DNA of 64,000 nucleotides from Desulfobacteraceae bacterium Eth-SRB1 (GTDB taxonomy: Bacteria; Desulfobacterota; Desulfobacteria; Desulfobacterales; ETH-SRB1): the NCBI GenBank assembly GCA_004193555.1, contig RPGP01000001.1, positions 794,790 to 858,789 on the forward strand. The letters run 5' to 3'. How positions within the stretch are numbered: the stretch's first letter is position 1; each line of letters starts with the position of its first letter. A program made the position numbers and the translations under genes. Positions 28,936-39,503 of this stretch are shown here, piece after piece. The notes beneath the pieces were generated by a model, which was given only the letters and a program-made list of their open reading frames with translations, ran no database searches and was not told the DNA's origin.

Positions 28936-29775
28936 ATGCAGATTCTTTCTCCGGCAAAAATAAATCTGTTTTTACAAATTGTTGGGAAAAGACAGGATGG
29001 CTACCATGACCTGTTTTCCCTTATGTGCTGTATCAGTCTTTACGATACTATTTTTCTTTCCTTTCAAGTCGATAAAACATCTGTTTCCTGCAACAATACT
29101 TTGGTTCCGGAAGATGAAACAAATCTAACTGTTAAAGCGGCAAATCTTTTTTTTAAAACACTAAATAAAGCAGAACATGTACATATTGACATAGATAAAC
29201 AGATACCGGTTGGCGCCGGTCTCGGCGGCGGGAGCAGTAACGCAGCGGCTGTTCTTTCAGGGTTAAACCGTTATTATAATTTCCCATTTTCCATGGAGCA
29301 GCTTATATCAATGGGTATTGCAATCGGATCTGATGTCCCTTTTTTTCTGTTCCGGAAACCGGCAATAGTCACCGGTATGGGCGAGAAGCTGGAAAGTTTC
29401 AATGGACTTAAACAGTTCCATCTTTTATTGATCTATCCCGGTTTTAGTGTGTCAACAGCGAATATATACGGAAAATTGAATTTAGGATTGACAAAATATA
29501 AAAATATAAATAAAAATTATAAGTTTAAGAATCAAAAATATGATGTAGTAGCTAATTTGTGCAACGATCTTGAAACGGTTACCGCATTAATATATCCTGA
29601 TATTATTATAGCACAAAAAGCGCTTTTAACTCACGGGGCCATGGGAGTTTTGATGTCGGGAAGCGGCCCCACGGTTTTTGGCCTTTTTTCAGATATCGAT
29701 AAAGTTAATGAAGCTTATAATGCCCTTTCAGGTAATAATAGATGGGAATTATTTATAACTAAGATGATAGTTTAG
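28936..29775 (+). CDS. ispE: 4-diphosphocytidyl-2-C-methyl-D-erythritol kinase
   Basis: The fourth enzyme of the non-mevalonate isoprenoid pathway, an ATP-dependent GHMP kinase. The 279-residue protein has the substrate-binding N-terminus SPAKINLFLQIVGKRQDGYH, the ATP loop IPVGAGLGGGSSNAAAV (about 92-108), and the C-terminal glycine motif GVLMSGSGPTVFGLF. Normal length. It precedes tRNA-Gln and prs, a frequent bacterial order (ispE-prs-rplY-pth), here interrupted by two repeat elements. Confidence 0.96.
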   Translation: MQILSPAKINLFLQIVGKRQDGYHDLFSLMCCISLYDTIFLSFQVDKTSVSCNNTLVPEDETNLTVKAANLFFKTLNKAEHVHIDIDKQIPVGAGLGGGSSNAAAVLSGLNRYYNFPFSMEQLISMGIAIGSDVPFFLFRKPAIVTGMGEKLESFNGLKQFHLLLIYPGFSVSTANIYGKLNLGLTKYKNINKNYKFKNQKYDVVANLCNDLETVTALIYPDIIIAQKALLTHGAMGVLMSGSGPTVFGLFSDIDKVNEAYNALSGNNRWELFITKMIV

Positions 29776-29778
29776 TTA

Positions 29779-29921
29779 GTGTCCATCCACAAGTGGTAGA
29801 TTTTGGTTCCTGGCAAGGCTCGAGCGTTTTTGCAACCGCAGGCATAGTGCGCCTATTCTGAGGATTGCAAAAAAGTGAGAACGCCGCCAGGGGCCTAAAG
29901 ATGCCATTTGTGGATGGACAC
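29779..29921. mobile_element. Miniature inverted-repeat element (uninterrupted copy)
   Basis: A 143-bp element with terminal inverted repeats GTGTCCATCCACAA/TTGTGGATGGACAC. The centre has CCGCAGGCATA, seven bases, TATTCTGAGGA, flanked by TTTTTGCAA and TTGCAAAAAA arms. It matches the outer element at 48918-49203 in reverse orientation but has no nested insert, so it represents that element's empty site. It lies between ispE and tRNA-Gln, ending six bases before the tRNA. No transposase is encoded. Confidence 0.85.
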
Positions 29922-29927
29922 TTTTTC

Positions 29928-30002
29928 TGGGGCGTCGTCAAGTGGTAAGACACAGGACTTTGGTTCCTGCATTCGGAGGTTCGAATCCTCCCGCCCCAGC
30001 CA
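29928..30002 (+). tRNA. tRNA-Gln (TTG anticodon)
   Basis: TGGGGCGTCGTCAAGTGGTA begins a complete cloverleaf: anticodon stem CAGGACTTTGGTTCCTG with anticodon TTG, T-arm GGAGGTTCGAATCCTCC, acceptor CGCCCCA followed by GCCA with encoded CCA. It sits immediately after a miniature element, which may supply part of its leader. Confidence 0.96.
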
Positions 30003-30074
30003 GGGTACAAAATAATGGAATGACGGATTTGAAGAGGTTTTTGACAATAAAAATTTATTTTTTCTATTTACTAT

Positions 30075-30193
30075 AGGCTTTCAGATAATTCCTTTCACAA
30101 GGCTAAAGGGAGGGCTTCGAGTAGGGCGTACATATTAGTACGTCGTCGAGAAGTCCGACCGATAAGGCAGTGAAATTATTTATCTGAAAGTCT
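30075..30193. mobile_element. Palindromic miniature element upstream of prs
   Basis: A 119-bp imperfect palindrome with ends AGGCTTTCAGATAATT and ATTATTTATCTGAAAGTCT. An inner palindrome is built on GGGCTTCGAGTAGGGCGTAC and GTACGTCGTCGAGAAGTCC. There is no coding capacity. It ends 23 bp before the prs start, so it lies in the 5' untranslated or promoter region. Confidence 0.75.
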
Positions 30194-30216
30194 ACAACAT
30201 CAAAATGGCAGGTTAA

Positions 30217-31155
30217 ATGAAAGACTTTACAATATTTGCAGGCAATGCAAACCCTGAGTTTGCAAAAAAAGTATGTGATTACCTTAAAGTGCCGCTTGGC
30301 GGAGCCAAAGTTAAAAAATTTAGTGATGGTGAAATACAGATCGAAATCAATGAGAATGTAAGGTCAAAGGATATTTATATTATACAGTCAACCTGTCCGC
30401 CGGTTAATGATAATCTCATTGAGCTGCTTCTTATGATAGATGCTTTTAAACGCTCTTCAGCCATAAGGATAACAGCGGTAATACCTTATTACGGCTATGC
30501 CAGGCAGGATAAGAAGGTGGAACCACGCGTTCCAATCAGCGCTAAACTTGTTGCAGATTTGCTGACAGTCGCGGGTGCAAACAGAATAATTACTATGGAT
30601 CTGCACGCTGTCCAGATTCAGGGATTTTTCAATATCCCTGTTGACAACCTTTTTGCTGCTCCTGTGATTCTTGAATACATAAAGGCTAATTTACAGGATC
30701 ATCTTGTGATTGTCTCTCCGGATGCAGGAGGCGCTGAGAGGGCAAGAGCCTTTGCAAAGCGGTTGCATGCAGATCTTGCCGTTATTGACAAGCGGAGAGA
30801 AGCTCCCAATAAGGCCAGGGCCATGGCAGTAATGGGCGATGTCGCAGGGAAAAATGCCGTTATCCTTGATGACATGGTTGATACTGCCGGCACGTTGATT
30901 GAGGCTGCAGGCGCTATCCTGGCACAAGGCGCAAAAGAGGTTCATGCCATTTGTTCCCATCCTGTGCTATCCGGCCCGGCTGTTGACCGGATAAACGATT
31001 CCTCTCTATCAAGCCTGGTCGTTACAGATACAATCCCATTAAACAGCAATGCTGAAGCATGTAATAAAATAAAGGTTCTTTCTATCTCAGAATTGGTTGG
31101 AGAAGCGATAATACGTAGCCATAAAGGTAATTCGGTTACATCTCTTTTTGTATAA
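30217..31155 (+). CDS. prs: Ribose-phosphate pyrophosphokinase
   Basis: Makes PRPP from ribose-5-phosphate and ATP for nucleotide, His and Trp synthesis. The 312-residue protein has [20 protein letters not shown], the ATP/ribose site [10 protein letters not shown], the metal-binding [11 protein letters not shown], and the PRPP loop [13 protein letters not shown]. All catalytic motifs of class I PRPP synthase are intact and the length is standard. Confidence 0.97.
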   Translation: MKDFTIFAGNANPEFAKKVCDYLKVPLGGAKVKKFSDGEIQIEINENVRSKDIYIIQSTCPPVNDNLIELLLMIDAFKRSSAIRITAVIPYYGYARQDKKVEPRVPISAKLVADLLTVAGANRIITMDLHAVQIQGFFNIPVDNLFAAPVILEYIKANLQDHLVIVSPDAGGAERARAFAKRLHADLAVIDKRREAPNKARAMAVMGDVAGKNAVILDDMVDTAGTLIEAAGAILAQGAKEVHAICSHPVLSGPAVDRINDSSLSSLVVTDTIPLNSNAEACNKIKVLSISELVGEAIIRSHKGNSVTSLFV

Positions 31156-31327
31156 AAAGGTGACTATTCAGCCACAGATTCACACGGACCTGTCCGCCTT
31201 TGGAGGATGAACGCAGACAGGTTTAAATATAAAAAAACTACAGAACATTAAGAATTATTAAAATCCTGCTGATGATCAGCGTAGATCGGTTGGTAAATAG
31301 TTAAAAAAGATTTTTTAAGGAGGAGTT

Positions 31328-31987
31328 TTGGAATTAATCGAACTAAAGACAAATATTAGAACATCTGTTGGAGATGGCCCTGCCCGTGCTTTACGACGTA
31401 ATAACCAGATACCTGCTGTACTTTATGGCCGGGGGACAGAAACGGTTTTACTGTCAGTTGATATAAGCGATCTTGAGAGGGCTTTAAAAGAAAGCACTGT
31501 GAGCCAGCTTCTTTTAAATCTTGTTATTCAAAACGGTGAAACATACACCAAAACCGCTATGATCAAGGAGCTGCAAACCCATCCGGTTTCGCGGGATTTT
31601 CTGCATATCGATTTCTATGAAATAGCCATGGAGCGTAAAATAAAGGTCAATGTTCCTGTTATAACGAAGGGAAAATCAGAAGGCGTCGAATTAGGGGGCA
31701 TGTTGCAGATAATAAGACGTGAACTGGAAGTATTGTGCCTGCCGCTTGAAATTCCAGAGTCAATCGAGATAGATATTACAGATTTAGGGATAGGAGATTC
31801 TGTGCATGTTAATGAAATCTCCCTGGAAGGTGATGCTGAAATACAGGCGGATGTTAATTTTACAGTGCTGACAATACTTAGCCCGAAAGCCGCCGAAGAA
31901 GAAGAGGTGTCCGAGGAAGAGGAAGAGGCTGTTGATGAAGAAGCTGCTGCTGAAGAAGAACCATCTGAAGCCTCTGATGAAAAATAA
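31328..31987 (+). CDS. rplY: 50S ribosomal protein L25 (CTC/TL5 form)
   Basis: Binds 5S rRNA in the large subunit. The 219-residue protein has the L25 N-terminal domain (RTSVGDGPARALRRNNQIPA, LYGRG) and the TL5-type C-terminal domain (DFYEIAMERKIKVNVPVITK). A very acidic tail (EEEEVSEEEEEAVDEEAAAE) ends the protein. The start is TTG 31328, set by AAGGAGGAGT directly upstream; no ATG fits. The order prs-rplY-pth is a common bacterial cluster. Confidence 0.96.
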   Translation: MELIELKTNIRTSVGDGPARALRRNNQIPAVLYGRGTETVLLSVDISDLERALKESTVSQLLLNLVIQNGETYTKTAMIKELQTHPVSRDFLHIDFYEIAMERKIKVNVPVITKGKSEGVELGGMLQIIRRELEVLCLPLEIPESIEIDITDLGIGDSVHVNEISLEGDAEIQADVNFTVLTILSPKAAEEEEVSEEEEEAVDEEAAAEEEPSEASDEK

Positions 31988-32058
31988 TTGAGCTTCTTCC
32001 ATAATAATAAGAGACAACGGCTAATTGCTAACAGCTAATCGCTTTACGTATGTGTAAT

Positions 32059-32102
32059 GAGACCTTTGCAAAATGATATTTTTCAAAGGTCTCGCTTTTT
32101 TT
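32059..32102 (+). terminator. Hairpin with T-run between rplY and pth
   Basis: GAGACCTTTGCAAAATGATA pairs with TTTTTCAAAGGTCTC (10-bp perfect outer stem) and is followed by GCTTTTTTT. It has the form of a Rho-independent terminator for rplY, or an attenuator for pth, which starts 34 bp later. The half-sequence TTTTTCAAAGGTCTC recurs at 58821-58835, so the stem may come from a dispersed repeat. An oligomer repeat (AACGGCTAATTGCTAACAGC) lies just before it. Confidence 0.7.
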
Positions 32103-32135
32103 AGCGCAGAATTGCTGTATTTAACGGATTGAACT

Positions 32136-32732
32136 ATGCCGCAAAAAAAAGTATGTCTGATAGTCGGGTTGGGAAATCCCGGCAGTCAATATGTTGAAAC
32201 TCGTCATAATGCCGGCTTTATGGCAATAGATAAAGTTGCGGGCTCCTTCTCTGTCCTGGTAGAAAAAAGCAAGTTTAATGCGTTATATGGCCGCGGTCGC
32301 ATAGAAAATACAGACGTTATCCTTGCAAAACCCATGGCATTTATGAATAAAAGCGGGTATCCTGTTCAACAAATCGCAGGATATTTCAAGATATCCTGTC
32401 AGGATCTTCTAATTATTCATGATGATATTGACCTTGCTTTCGGAAGGTTGCAAATAAAGGCAGGTGGAGGTTCCGGAGGGCATAAAGGCATTAAATCGAT
32501 TATAGAGGTTTTTGGCGGAAACGATTTTGCCCGTATTCGCATTGGCATCAGTCGTGAAAATTTCAGAAACATGTCCGGTGTTTCAAATTATGTTTTGAGC
32601 CGATTTAATCCGGATGAAAAATTGATTCTTCCAGAGATAATTACGAGAGCAAAAGATGCTGTCGTAACAATTCTGAGCAAGGGCATTAAAGAAGGAATGA
32701 ATATTTTTAACAACAAAAACATTGTGTTATAA
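32136..32732 (+). CDS. pth: Peptidyl-tRNA hydrolase
   Basis: Recycles peptidyl-tRNA released from ribosomes. The 198-residue protein has GLGNPGSQYVETRHNAGF (catalytic His in the RHNAGF segment), KPMAFMNKSG, LIIHDDIDLAFGRLQIK and GGSGGHKGIKSI, all standard for bacterial Pth. ATG 32136 is the natural start. It is convergent with the efflux operon, with only 2 bp between the stops. Confidence 0.96.
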   Translation: MPQKKVCLIVGLGNPGSQYVETRHNAGFMAIDKVAGSFSVLVEKSKFNALYGRGRIENTDVILAKPMAFMNKSGYPVQQIAGYFKISCQDLLIIHDDIDLAFGRLQIKAGGGSGGHKGIKSIIEVFGGNDFARIRIGISRENFRNMSGVSNYVLSRFNPDEKLILPEIITRAKDAVVTILSKGIKEGMNIFNNKNIVL

Positions 32733-32734
32733 CT

Positions 32735-34408
32735 TTAATTTTCTGTCTGCGAAGAATAAGTTTGTGAATTTCTGTTTATAGAATATTCGACAGGGTCGCA
32801 ACCGGGGGCGATAATACCCCTGCGTTTGAGAAGAGAGCCTTCCAGGCGGTAAAAGTTGTTGAGCGCTTTAAGGTAGTTAACCACCGCCTGCACCTCGTTA
32901 ATGCGGCTGGCAAGAAGATCACGCTGGGCCTGAGCCACAAAAAAATTGGTAGAGAGACCCACTCGAAACTTTTCAATTTCAATCCGCAGTTTTTCTTTCT
33001 GAAACTTTAGGGTAGCGGTGCCAGCGGAAATTTGTTCTTTTGTGCGATTGATTTCAATGTAAGCCTTTCGAACATCCAGTTCAATTAGTTGCTTGAGGTT
33101 ATCTAAAGCTATTTCGGCCTGATCTCGGCGAAGAAGCGCTCTCCGGTGCTGTGCTTTTGCTTCGCGGTTGAAGATGGGATATTCAAAATTGAGCCCTACC
33201 ATCGCATCATGGCTGTCTCCAGTAATATTGCTTACCGACCCTGAGAAGGAATCGGCATATCCGGTCTTTCCAAGCGTAATAAAAAGATCCATTCGAGGAA
33301 GAAGCCCGTTTTTGGTGTAAACGATTTCAAGATCTTCCTGCTGAATTGATAGCTTTGCCTGGTTTATCTCCGGCCGCATCTTCATAGCTACAGCCACATG
33401 TGCTCCCACTGCATCGAGTTTTATTTCCGGCAGTGCGGGTAAATGCACCAGGTCGATGTCTCGATACCATAGGGTTTGCCCAGGAGGGTTGAGCAGCCGG
33501 AGCAGCAAGAGCCGGGTGGACTCAAGTGCGCTTTTAGCGTTGATCAGATCCTGTTGCTGGGCAGCCACCTCGGCCTGCACCGCCGCAAGCTCTGCTTCCG
33601 CCATGGTTCCCACCCGGATCATCTCTTCGGTCTCGGCTATCTGCTGCCTGGTAAGCTTCAGCGACTCCTCTACAATTTCGATCCGTCTCTGGGAAAGAGC
33701 ATAGTCCCAACAGGTGGTTTCAACCTGCGCCAGTAATGATTCGCTAAACCCTCGAAGCTCGTATTGGGTGATATTGGTTTCGAGTTGCGATTGACGAAGC
33801 TGCGCCAGGTTAACATCCGTGCCGTATCCGCGAAGCAGCGGCTGGGTGACCGACAGCCCCAAACGGGTGGAGGAGAACGCTTCATTGTATAGGCTGGAGT
33901 CTGTTCTCTCTGTGATTGCGTCTGCTTCCACAAATGTGCCGCTGGGAAAAAATTCTTTGAGAGAAATGCTTCCATGGTAGACATCGTTTACCGAACTTTC
34001 AGTATCGCTTCCGGACCGGGTCTGGCTCTGACTGTCGTTTCGCTGGGCAGAGACTTCCGCCTCTATCGTTGGGTCGAACACGGCCCGCTCCTGATCCTCA
34101 AAGGTTTGCTGGATAGAAGGATTGAGTCTTTCCACCGTAAGCGAGCGGTTGTTCTCCAAGGCAATGAGAATGGCGTCTTTTACCGTGGTTTTAAGCGGAC
34201 CTTTTTCCGGAAGACTTACGGCTTGAGGGGTCATGGGTTTGATTTCAACGGCTGCCGACATATCTTTTGCATTGTATATGGTGGCCGACGGGGTTTTCTG
34301 CTTTGCTGTCCTTATATTTTCTGTGGTCACACAGGATAGCGGCAACAGTAAAAAGCTCAAAACAAGCAGCATTCCAAATGGCTTTCGAAAGCAGAAAATT
34401 ACCATCAT
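32735..34408 (-). CDS. TolC-family outer-membrane efflux lipoprotein
   Basis: The outer-membrane channel of a tripartite efflux pump. The 557-residue precursor starts with a lipoprotein signal, MLLVLSFLLLPLSC, with the lipobox Cys at about 26. Two OEP repeats follow, including GLSVTQPLLRGYGTDVNLAQ and GLNFEYPIFNREAKAQHR, with the long coiled helices typical of TolC hairpins. It is the third gene of a minus-strand operon after the adaptor (37575-38780) and the pump (34489-37578). The gap to the pump is about 80 bp. Confidence 0.93.
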   Translation of the reverse strand: MMVIFCFRKPFGMLLVLSFLLLPLSCVTTENIRTAKQKTPSATIYNAKDMSAAVEIKPMTPQAVSLPEKGPLKTTVKDAILIALENNRSLTVERLNPSIQQTFEDQERAVFDPTIEAEVSAQRNDSQSQTRSGSDTESSVNDVYHGSISLKEFFPSGTFVEADAITERTDSSLYNEAFSSTRLGLSVTQPLLRGYGTDVNLAQLRQSQLETNITQYELRGFSESLLAQVETTCWDYALSQRRIEIVEESLKLTRQQIAETEEMIRVGTMAEAELAAVQAEVAAQQQDLINAKSALESTRLLLLRLLNPPGQTLWYRDIDLVHLPALPEIKLDAVGAHVAVAMKMRPEINQAKLSIQQEDLEIVYTKNGLLPRMDLFITLGKTGYADSFSGSVSNITGDSHDAMVGLNFEYPIFNREAKAQHRRALLRRDQAEIALDNLKQLIELDVRKAYIEINRTKEQISAGTATLKFQKEKLRIEIEKFRVGLSTNFFVAQAQRDLLASRINEVQAVVNYLKALNNFYRLEGSLLKRRGIIAPGCDPVEYSINRNSQTYSSQTEN

Positions 34409-34488
34409 TTCGACTCCTTGCCGATAATCTCTTGAAGCTGACTGTCAGCCGGCTCCATAAGGGTTGATATTTAAGTCTTTTTTAAGTT

Positions 34489-37400
34489 TCAAGTCATGAA
34501 CGGCTTTAGCTTCTTTTGTTCAAAGAGTGCATAGATAGCGGGGACCACCACCAGCGTAATCAGAGTCGAACTGAGCAGCCCGCCTATGATGGCCCGTGCC
34601 ATTGGCGCCTGGGCTTCACCGCCCTCGCCGATGCCCACAGCCAACGGCGTCATGGCTAAAATGGTGGTCGTAGCGGTCATCAGGATCGGCCGGAGGCGTC
34701 TTCTGCCCGCCTCTTCGATGGCTTCTCGAAGCGGCAGCCCGTCCCGGCGGCGAAGCAAGTTGATCTGATCCACCAGTAAGATGGCGTTGTTTACCACAAT
34801 GCCGCCTAACATGATACAGCCGATATAGGATTGAACGTTAAAAGTGGTATCGGTCAAAAAGAGCATCAGGATTACGCCGATAGCTGCAAGCGGCACGGAA
34901 AACATCACCACAAAAGGATATCGCAGCGACTCATAGAGCGATGCCATCACCATATATACCAGCGCCAGCGCCAGCACAAAGCTCATCAAAAGTTCGTGAA
35001 AGGATTTCTGCTGCTCTTCGTAATCTCCCCCAAAGAGTATGCTGAAACCTCTGGGCACAGGCATCGATTGCAACCCCTCCCGGATATCGGCCAGAATAGA
35101 GCCCATATCCCGGCCGCTGATATTGGCCGATACATAGACCACACGCTCCTGGTCTTTGCGTTCTATGAGCACAGGCCCGCGCCTGGGGCGGACTTCCACC
35201 ACGTTTCGAAGCACCACCTGATCGCCCTCAACATTGGTAATGGTAAGGTCCAGAATATCCCGCAGATCTTTTTTCTCCGCCCCCTCGAGTTTTACTCGAA
35301 TTCGATACTCGTTTCCCCCATCCCGGTAGTTGCCTGCAGAAGTCCCGGAAAGCACAGTTTGCAGCATATTGGCAATCCTGGATACTGTAAGTTTCATATC
35401 AGCGGCTTTTTGCCGATTCACGACAATAAGCTCTTCCGGAGTTCCGGTCTCCCTGCTGACTTTAGTGTCGGTGATGCCGGCCACATTTACGATGATTTCC
35501 TCAACTTGATGTGCCAGAGCATTTGATGTTTCAAGATCGTGGCCGCGTACTTCCACCTGGACTTTTTCATTTCCCCCTGTGCCGATTCGAAGCAAAAAGA
35601 GCCCCTGTCCGGCACGAGTGCGAATTTTGACACCCGGCATAAAAACGAGCTTTTTGCGAAGGGCTGCTGCTATTTCTTCGCTGGATCTGGTACGTTCTTT
35701 GACAGGCTTCAGAGCAATGCGCATCTCACCTGCATTGGATCCCCTGGCCCGCCAGGTGGAACCGCCGACAAAGGACACTGTGTTTTCGATCTCAGGCACC
35801 TCCTGCTTTACGATGGCCTCGATCTTCTGAAAGCTGCGGTTGACCAAATCGAGCCGGGTACCTACGGCCATCTCCGCATAGACCCGTACTTCGCTCTCAT
35901 CGGTGGCGGGCATCAATTCAACACCTACCAGCGGAATCAGCAAAAGACTTCCCAAAAGCGTCAGCAATGCAGATCCTAATATCAATGCCCGGTGGTTGAG
36001 GGCAAAGTTGAGAAAATTCTTGTACCAGTTTTCCAGCCAAAGAAAAAAACGTTCCGTTATATTAAAAATCTTCGCGCCATGAGCAGCGTTGCCTTTTGAA
36101 TCAATGATGACCGGCGCATGCAACCGGGAGGCCAGCATGGGCACAAGCGTCAGCGCCGCAATTAGAGAGCAACCCAGCGAAAAGCTCACCACGCAGGCAA
36201 GTTGTTTGAACATGACTCCGGACATGCCGCGCACAAAAATAAGCGGTAAAAAGACGACCAGGGTGGTCAGGGTGCTGGCAATAACCGCTCTTACTACTTC
36301 CTGGCTGCCCTGTGCCGCCGCGGATTCCGGATCCTGGCCGGATTCTCTGAGCCGGTAAATATTTTCCAGCACCACGATGGCATTGTCCACCATCATTCCG
36401 ATGCCAAGCGCAAGACCGCCAAGGGTCATCAGGTTCAGCGTAAACCCGTTTAAATACATCAAGGCAAAGGTGGCAACTATCGATATGGGAATAGTGACGG
36501 CAATAATGGCTGTGCCGGGGATGTTACGGAGAAAAAACAGCAGCACGAACACCGCCAGAACTCCGCCGTAAAGAATTATGACGCCGACGTTGGTGATGGA
36601 GCGCCTGATATAGTCAGAGGTATTGATGATGGGGATTATGTGGAGTTGGGGAATGTCCTGATTGATCCGCTCGATTTCTTTGAGCACACCTGCCGCCACC
36701 TCCACAGTGTTTTTCCCCGACTGTTTATTGACCGAAAGGCGCACACCTGGTTTGCCGTTTATACGAACAATCCGGGTTACCTTTTCCCAGGAATCTTCTA
36801 CGGTAGCGATTTCTTTTAGCTGAATGGGTGATCCTTCCCTGATGGCTACCACCGTATTTTGCAATTCATCGAGATTAGTATAAATTCCAGGGGTCCGGAT
36901 AGTGACATCTAACAGCTCCCGTTCGATAGTGCCGGCCGGAAGATTGATGTTTTCTTCCTTGAGGCGCTTTATAAGCTGATCAATAGGAAGCCCCAGGGCT
37001 TTTATCTTCTCCGCGTTCAGGTTGACATGGATTTCCCTGTCCAGCCCACCCCGAATACTCAAAGAGGCTACCCCGGGAATGCGCTCGATCCTGTTTTTCA
37101 CCTGATTGTCGATAATTCTTCTTATCTGGATGGGGTCCAGGTTGCTGGATACTCCCATAATGAGAATCGGAAAGGAAGCGAGATCAAACTTCCGCAGCAT
37201 GGGTCGGTCAGCATCTTCAGGAAGACGCGGGATTAAGCGATCCAGCCGGTCCCGAATGTCGTTAGCTGCCGCATCCAGGTCAGTATCCCACGTAAAACTA
37301 ACTCGAACGCTGCTTCGGCCTTCAGCAGAAACCGAGGTGACCTCCTCCACTCCCGGTACCGCGCTCATGGCCTCCTCAACGGGACGTGTAATCAGCTCTT

Positions 37401-37578
37401 CGACTTCCTCCGGACCGGCGTTTTCATAATTGGTGCTGATGCTCAGCGTCGGATAGGTAATATCGGGCATCAGGTCGATGGAAAGCCGGGACAAGGAAAC
37501 CGTTCCCACGATAATGACGATCAAAGCAACCATGACAGTCAACACCGGGCGCCGGATAGAAAAACGTGAGATGTTCAT
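34489..37578 (-). CDS. RND efflux transporter permease (HAE1/AcrB-type)
   Basis: The proton-driven inner-membrane pump of the system. The 1029-residue protein has the usual 12-TM plan with two large periplasmic loops: [18 protein letters not shown] at the start, the TM4 charged motif [18 protein letters not shown] (family D407/D408 replaced by Asp-Asn, as in several HAE1 subgroups), [19 protein letters not shown], and the C-terminal [19 protein letters not shown]. Its start overlaps the adaptor stop by four bases (ATGA), so the two are coupled. Substrate cannot be predicted; drugs or organic acids are likelier than metals, given the HAE1-like motifs. Confidence 0.95.
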   Translation of the reverse strand: MNISRFSIRRPVLTVMVALIVIIVGTVSLSRLSIDLMPDITYPTLSISTNYENAGPEEVEELITRPVEEAMSAVPGVEEVTSVSAEGRSSVRVSFTWDTDLDAAANDIRDRLDRLIPRLPEDADRPMLRKFDLASFPILIMGVSSNLDPIQIRRIIDNQVKNRIERIPGVASLSIRGGLDREIHVNLNAEKIKALGLPIDQLIKRLKEENINLPAGTIERELLDVTIRTPGIYTNLDELQNTVVAIREGSPIQLKEIATVEDSWEKVTRIVRINGKPGVRLSVNKQSGKNTVEVAAGVLKEIERINQDIPQLHIIPIINTSDYIRRSITNVGVIILYGGVLAVFVLLFFLRNIPGTAIIAVTIPISIVATFALMYLNGFTLNLMTLGGLALGIGMMVDNAIVVLENIYRLRESGQDPESAAAQGSQEVVRAVIASTLTTLVVFLPLIFVRGMSGVMFKQLACVVSFSLGCSLIAALTLVPMLASRLHAPVIIDSKGNAAHGAKIFNITERFFLWLENWYKNFLNFALNHRALILGSALLTLLGSLLLIPLVGVELMPATDESEVRVYAEMAVGTRLDLVNRSFQKIEAIVKQEVPEIENTVSFVGGSTWRARGSNAGEMRIALKPVKERTRSSEEIAAALRKKLVFMPGVKIRTRAGQGLFLLRIGTGGNEKVQVEVRGHDLETSNALAHQVEEIIVNVAGITDTKVSRETGTPEELIVVNRQKAADMKLTVSRIANMLQTVLSGTSAGNYRDGGNEYRIRVKLEGAEKKDLRDILDLTITNVEGDQVVLRNVVEVRPRRGPVLIERKDQERVVYVSANISGRDMGSILADIREGLQSMPVPRGFSILFGGDYEEQQKSFHELLMSFVLALALVYMVMASLYESLRYPFVVMFSVPLAAIGVILMLFLTDTTFNVQSYIGCIMLGGIVVNNAILLVDQINLLRRRDGLPLREAIEEAGRRRLRPILMTATTTILAMTPLAVGIGEGGEAQAPMARAIIGGLLSSTLITLVVVPAIYALFEQKKLKPFMT

Positions 37579-38780
37579 GAATTTCCTTTTCCGGCAGGCG
37601 GTTTATCTTGTTTGACATCGGGTTTTTCGCCTGGAAGAATAATTGAAGCGCCGTCTTCCAGCATGTGATGTCCCAGAGTCACCACCGAACCGGCGATGGT
37701 CGGATTCAGCACCTCCGCCTGAACGCCGTTTACGATACCGACAGTCACCGGAACAAACCGGGCTTTTTGCTCCTGAATATCAATCAGAAAGATACCCTGA
37801 ATATTGTTTCTCTTGACAAGAGCGGCTGCCGGAACCACTGTAGTGTTTTTATGCTCATCGAATTGTATCTGAACCCGTACAAACATCCCCGGCTTCAGAA
37901 GCTTTTGTACATTGGGTATTTCGACTTCCACCCGGGCTTCCCTGGATTTTTCTTTCAGAAAAGGAGCTATTCTAATCACATTTCCGGTAAAGGTGTGGCC
38001 CGGAAATGCATCGGTTGAAATGATCGCTTCCAGCCCATGTTGAATCCTGGGATAATCCAGTTCTATGACATGAATGACGGCAATGAGTTTTTCGATATCG
38101 AGAATAGAGACTATCGGGGTGCTTGGCGCCAGCATGGCCCCTTCATCCACAAAGCGCTCCCCCACTACCCGATAGCCGGTAATGTGGTTTTCAGGCACTT
38201 GAATCCGAGCATAAGAAAGCCGTACTTTGGCTATTTTCAGGGCAGCCTCTTTTTGAGCTATTTGTGCGATAGCCACTTTCAGCTTTGCCTGCTGGGTTTT
38301 AAATTCGGACTCTGCGGCATCGAGCTTTGATTCGGAGGCGATCTTTTTTTTACGCAAGGCTATGGTTCGTTCATACTCTCGTTTTACGTTTTTTAGGGCG
38401 TTTTCCCGCTCCTGAAGATTTGCCCTGGCAACATCCAGTTCCGCCTTTGCCTGGCTTACCTGCTGGCGATATTCATTGTCGTCCAGTACGGCTACCAGCT
38501 CCCCGCCCTTGACCTTATCGCCGATATTGACCAATATCTTTTCGAGCCGCCCGGCAATTTTTGGCGCCAGGATAAACTCAGCAATTGGATACAGTGACCC
38601 GGTAAAACTCGCCACTTCCCGTATTGAGGCTTTCTTTACAGGCACAACTTCGACAGCAACAGATATCTTACGGCGTTCATGCTCGAAGCCTTTTCTGGAA
38701 TCAGATGCCTTTTGATATATCTGCCAGCCTAAAAAGCCGAGCCCAGCCAAAACAATGATGGTGACAAAAATCTTTTTCAT
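37575..38780 (-). CDS. RND efflux periplasmic adaptor (membrane fusion protein)
   Basis: Links the pump to the outer-membrane channel. The 401-residue protein has an N-terminal membrane anchor (IFVTIIVLAGLGFLGWQIY), a barrel-sandwich/lipoyl region (LAPKIAGRLEKILVNIGDKV), a long coiled-coil hairpin (about 95-190) and the beta-barrel domain (GLEAIISTDAFPGHTFTGNV). It is the first gene of the operon. Upstream, 38781-38939 holds AT-rich DNA with no other gene, where the promoter should lie. Confidence 0.94.
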   Translation of the reverse strand: MKKIFVTIIVLAGLGFLGWQIYQKASDSRKGFEHERRKISVAVEVVPVKKASIREVASFTGSLYPIAEFILAPKIAGRLEKILVNIGDKVKGGELVAVLDDNEYRQQVSQAKAELDVARANLQERENALKNVKREYERTIALRKKKIASESKLDAAESEFKTQQAKLKVAIAQIAQKEAALKIAKVRLSYARIQVPENHITGYRVVGERFVDEGAMLAPSTPIVSILDIEKLIAVIHVIELDYPRIQHGLEAIISTDAFPGHTFTGNVIRIAPFLKEKSREARVEVEIPNVQKLLKPGMFVRVQIQFDEHKNTTVVPAAALVKRNNIQGIFLIDIQEQKARFVPVTVGIVNGVQAEVLNPTIAGSVVTLGHHMLEDGASIILPGEKPDVKQDKPPAGKGNS

Positions 38781-38939
38781 ACGGAAAACCTGTAAAATTG
38801 ATCAGAGATACATAGCAGCATAATATTTAGCCTTTACAACTAATTATACACATTTTGCAGATAACAAACAATTAAAATACAACCTCTTCAGCAATAAGAA
38901 AAACCTTTGCAAAACATCTCCTCGGCAGGATAGTGCTCG

Positions 38940-39503
38940 CTAACGGTTGCGTCGTTTCTTTTTTCTCTTCTTTTTCTTTTTGGGATGCCCTGTTTTACGA
39001 ATATCAGGAGGCATCTCCGGCTTTTTATCTTCAGTATTTATCGGACCTTTTGAAATCACACTTTGATCCAAACCTATTTGCACAGGCTTATCAACAACAA
39101 CCGCATCTGAGCTGTCCTCATGAAGAACCTCCTTTACAACCCTGTCGGTAACCTCCTGTAAGTATGTTCCCAGCTCTGAATTGATCTTTTGGAACTCAGG
39201 CCAGAGAGTTTCGTCAACAAAGGTTTTAGGCGCTTTGACCATAACGGTTGTATAGCGCTGCCTGTAATACCGATAGGGCTTTAAATCATAGCGGCGCAAA
39301 AGAGTTGTGAAAACTTTTCTAGACCACATATCAGCAAATGTAAATTTATATTCAACAGCCGGTTCTTTAGGAAGCAGCTCCTCAAGTCGCGCTAGAATAC
39401 GCTGCCTTGCCATTCCCGCGGAAATCCGCTCCCCTTCAGTAGCAGCGCCTGCAAAAAGGGCTTCAATTTTAATCAGTTTTTCTATTAAATTGGTTTCGTT
39501 CAT
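38940..39503 (-). CDS. Conserved protein with DUF2786-like N-terminus and Lys/Arg-rich tail
   Basis: I take ATG 39503 (MNETNLIEKLIKIEALFAG) as start; an earlier Met at 39548 would add 15 residues, and neither has a clear ribosome-binding site. The 187-residue product has a helical N-terminus (KIEALFAGAATEGERISAGM, then ARQRILARL) resembling the DUF2786 helix pair. The middle (WSRKVFTTLLRRYDLKPYRY) is a conserved segment I cannot name. The strongly basic end (KKKKKRKKKRRNR) suggests nucleic-acid binding. No catalytic motif is visible, and the function is unknown. Confidence 0.65.
   Translation of the reverse strand: MNETNLIEKLIKIEALFAGAATEGERISAGMARQRILARLEELLPKEPAVEYKFTFADMWSRKVFTTLLRRYDLKPYRYYRQRYTTVMVKAPKTFVDETLWPEFQKINSELGTYLQEVTDRVVKEVLHEDSSDAVVVDKPVQIGLDQSVISKGPINTEDKKPEMPPDIRKTGHPKKKKKRKKKRRNR

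Noticed and set aside
29759-30010. 83-codon minus-strand frame across tRNA-Gln
   Set aside because: It is made of the miniature element and the complement of the tRNA.
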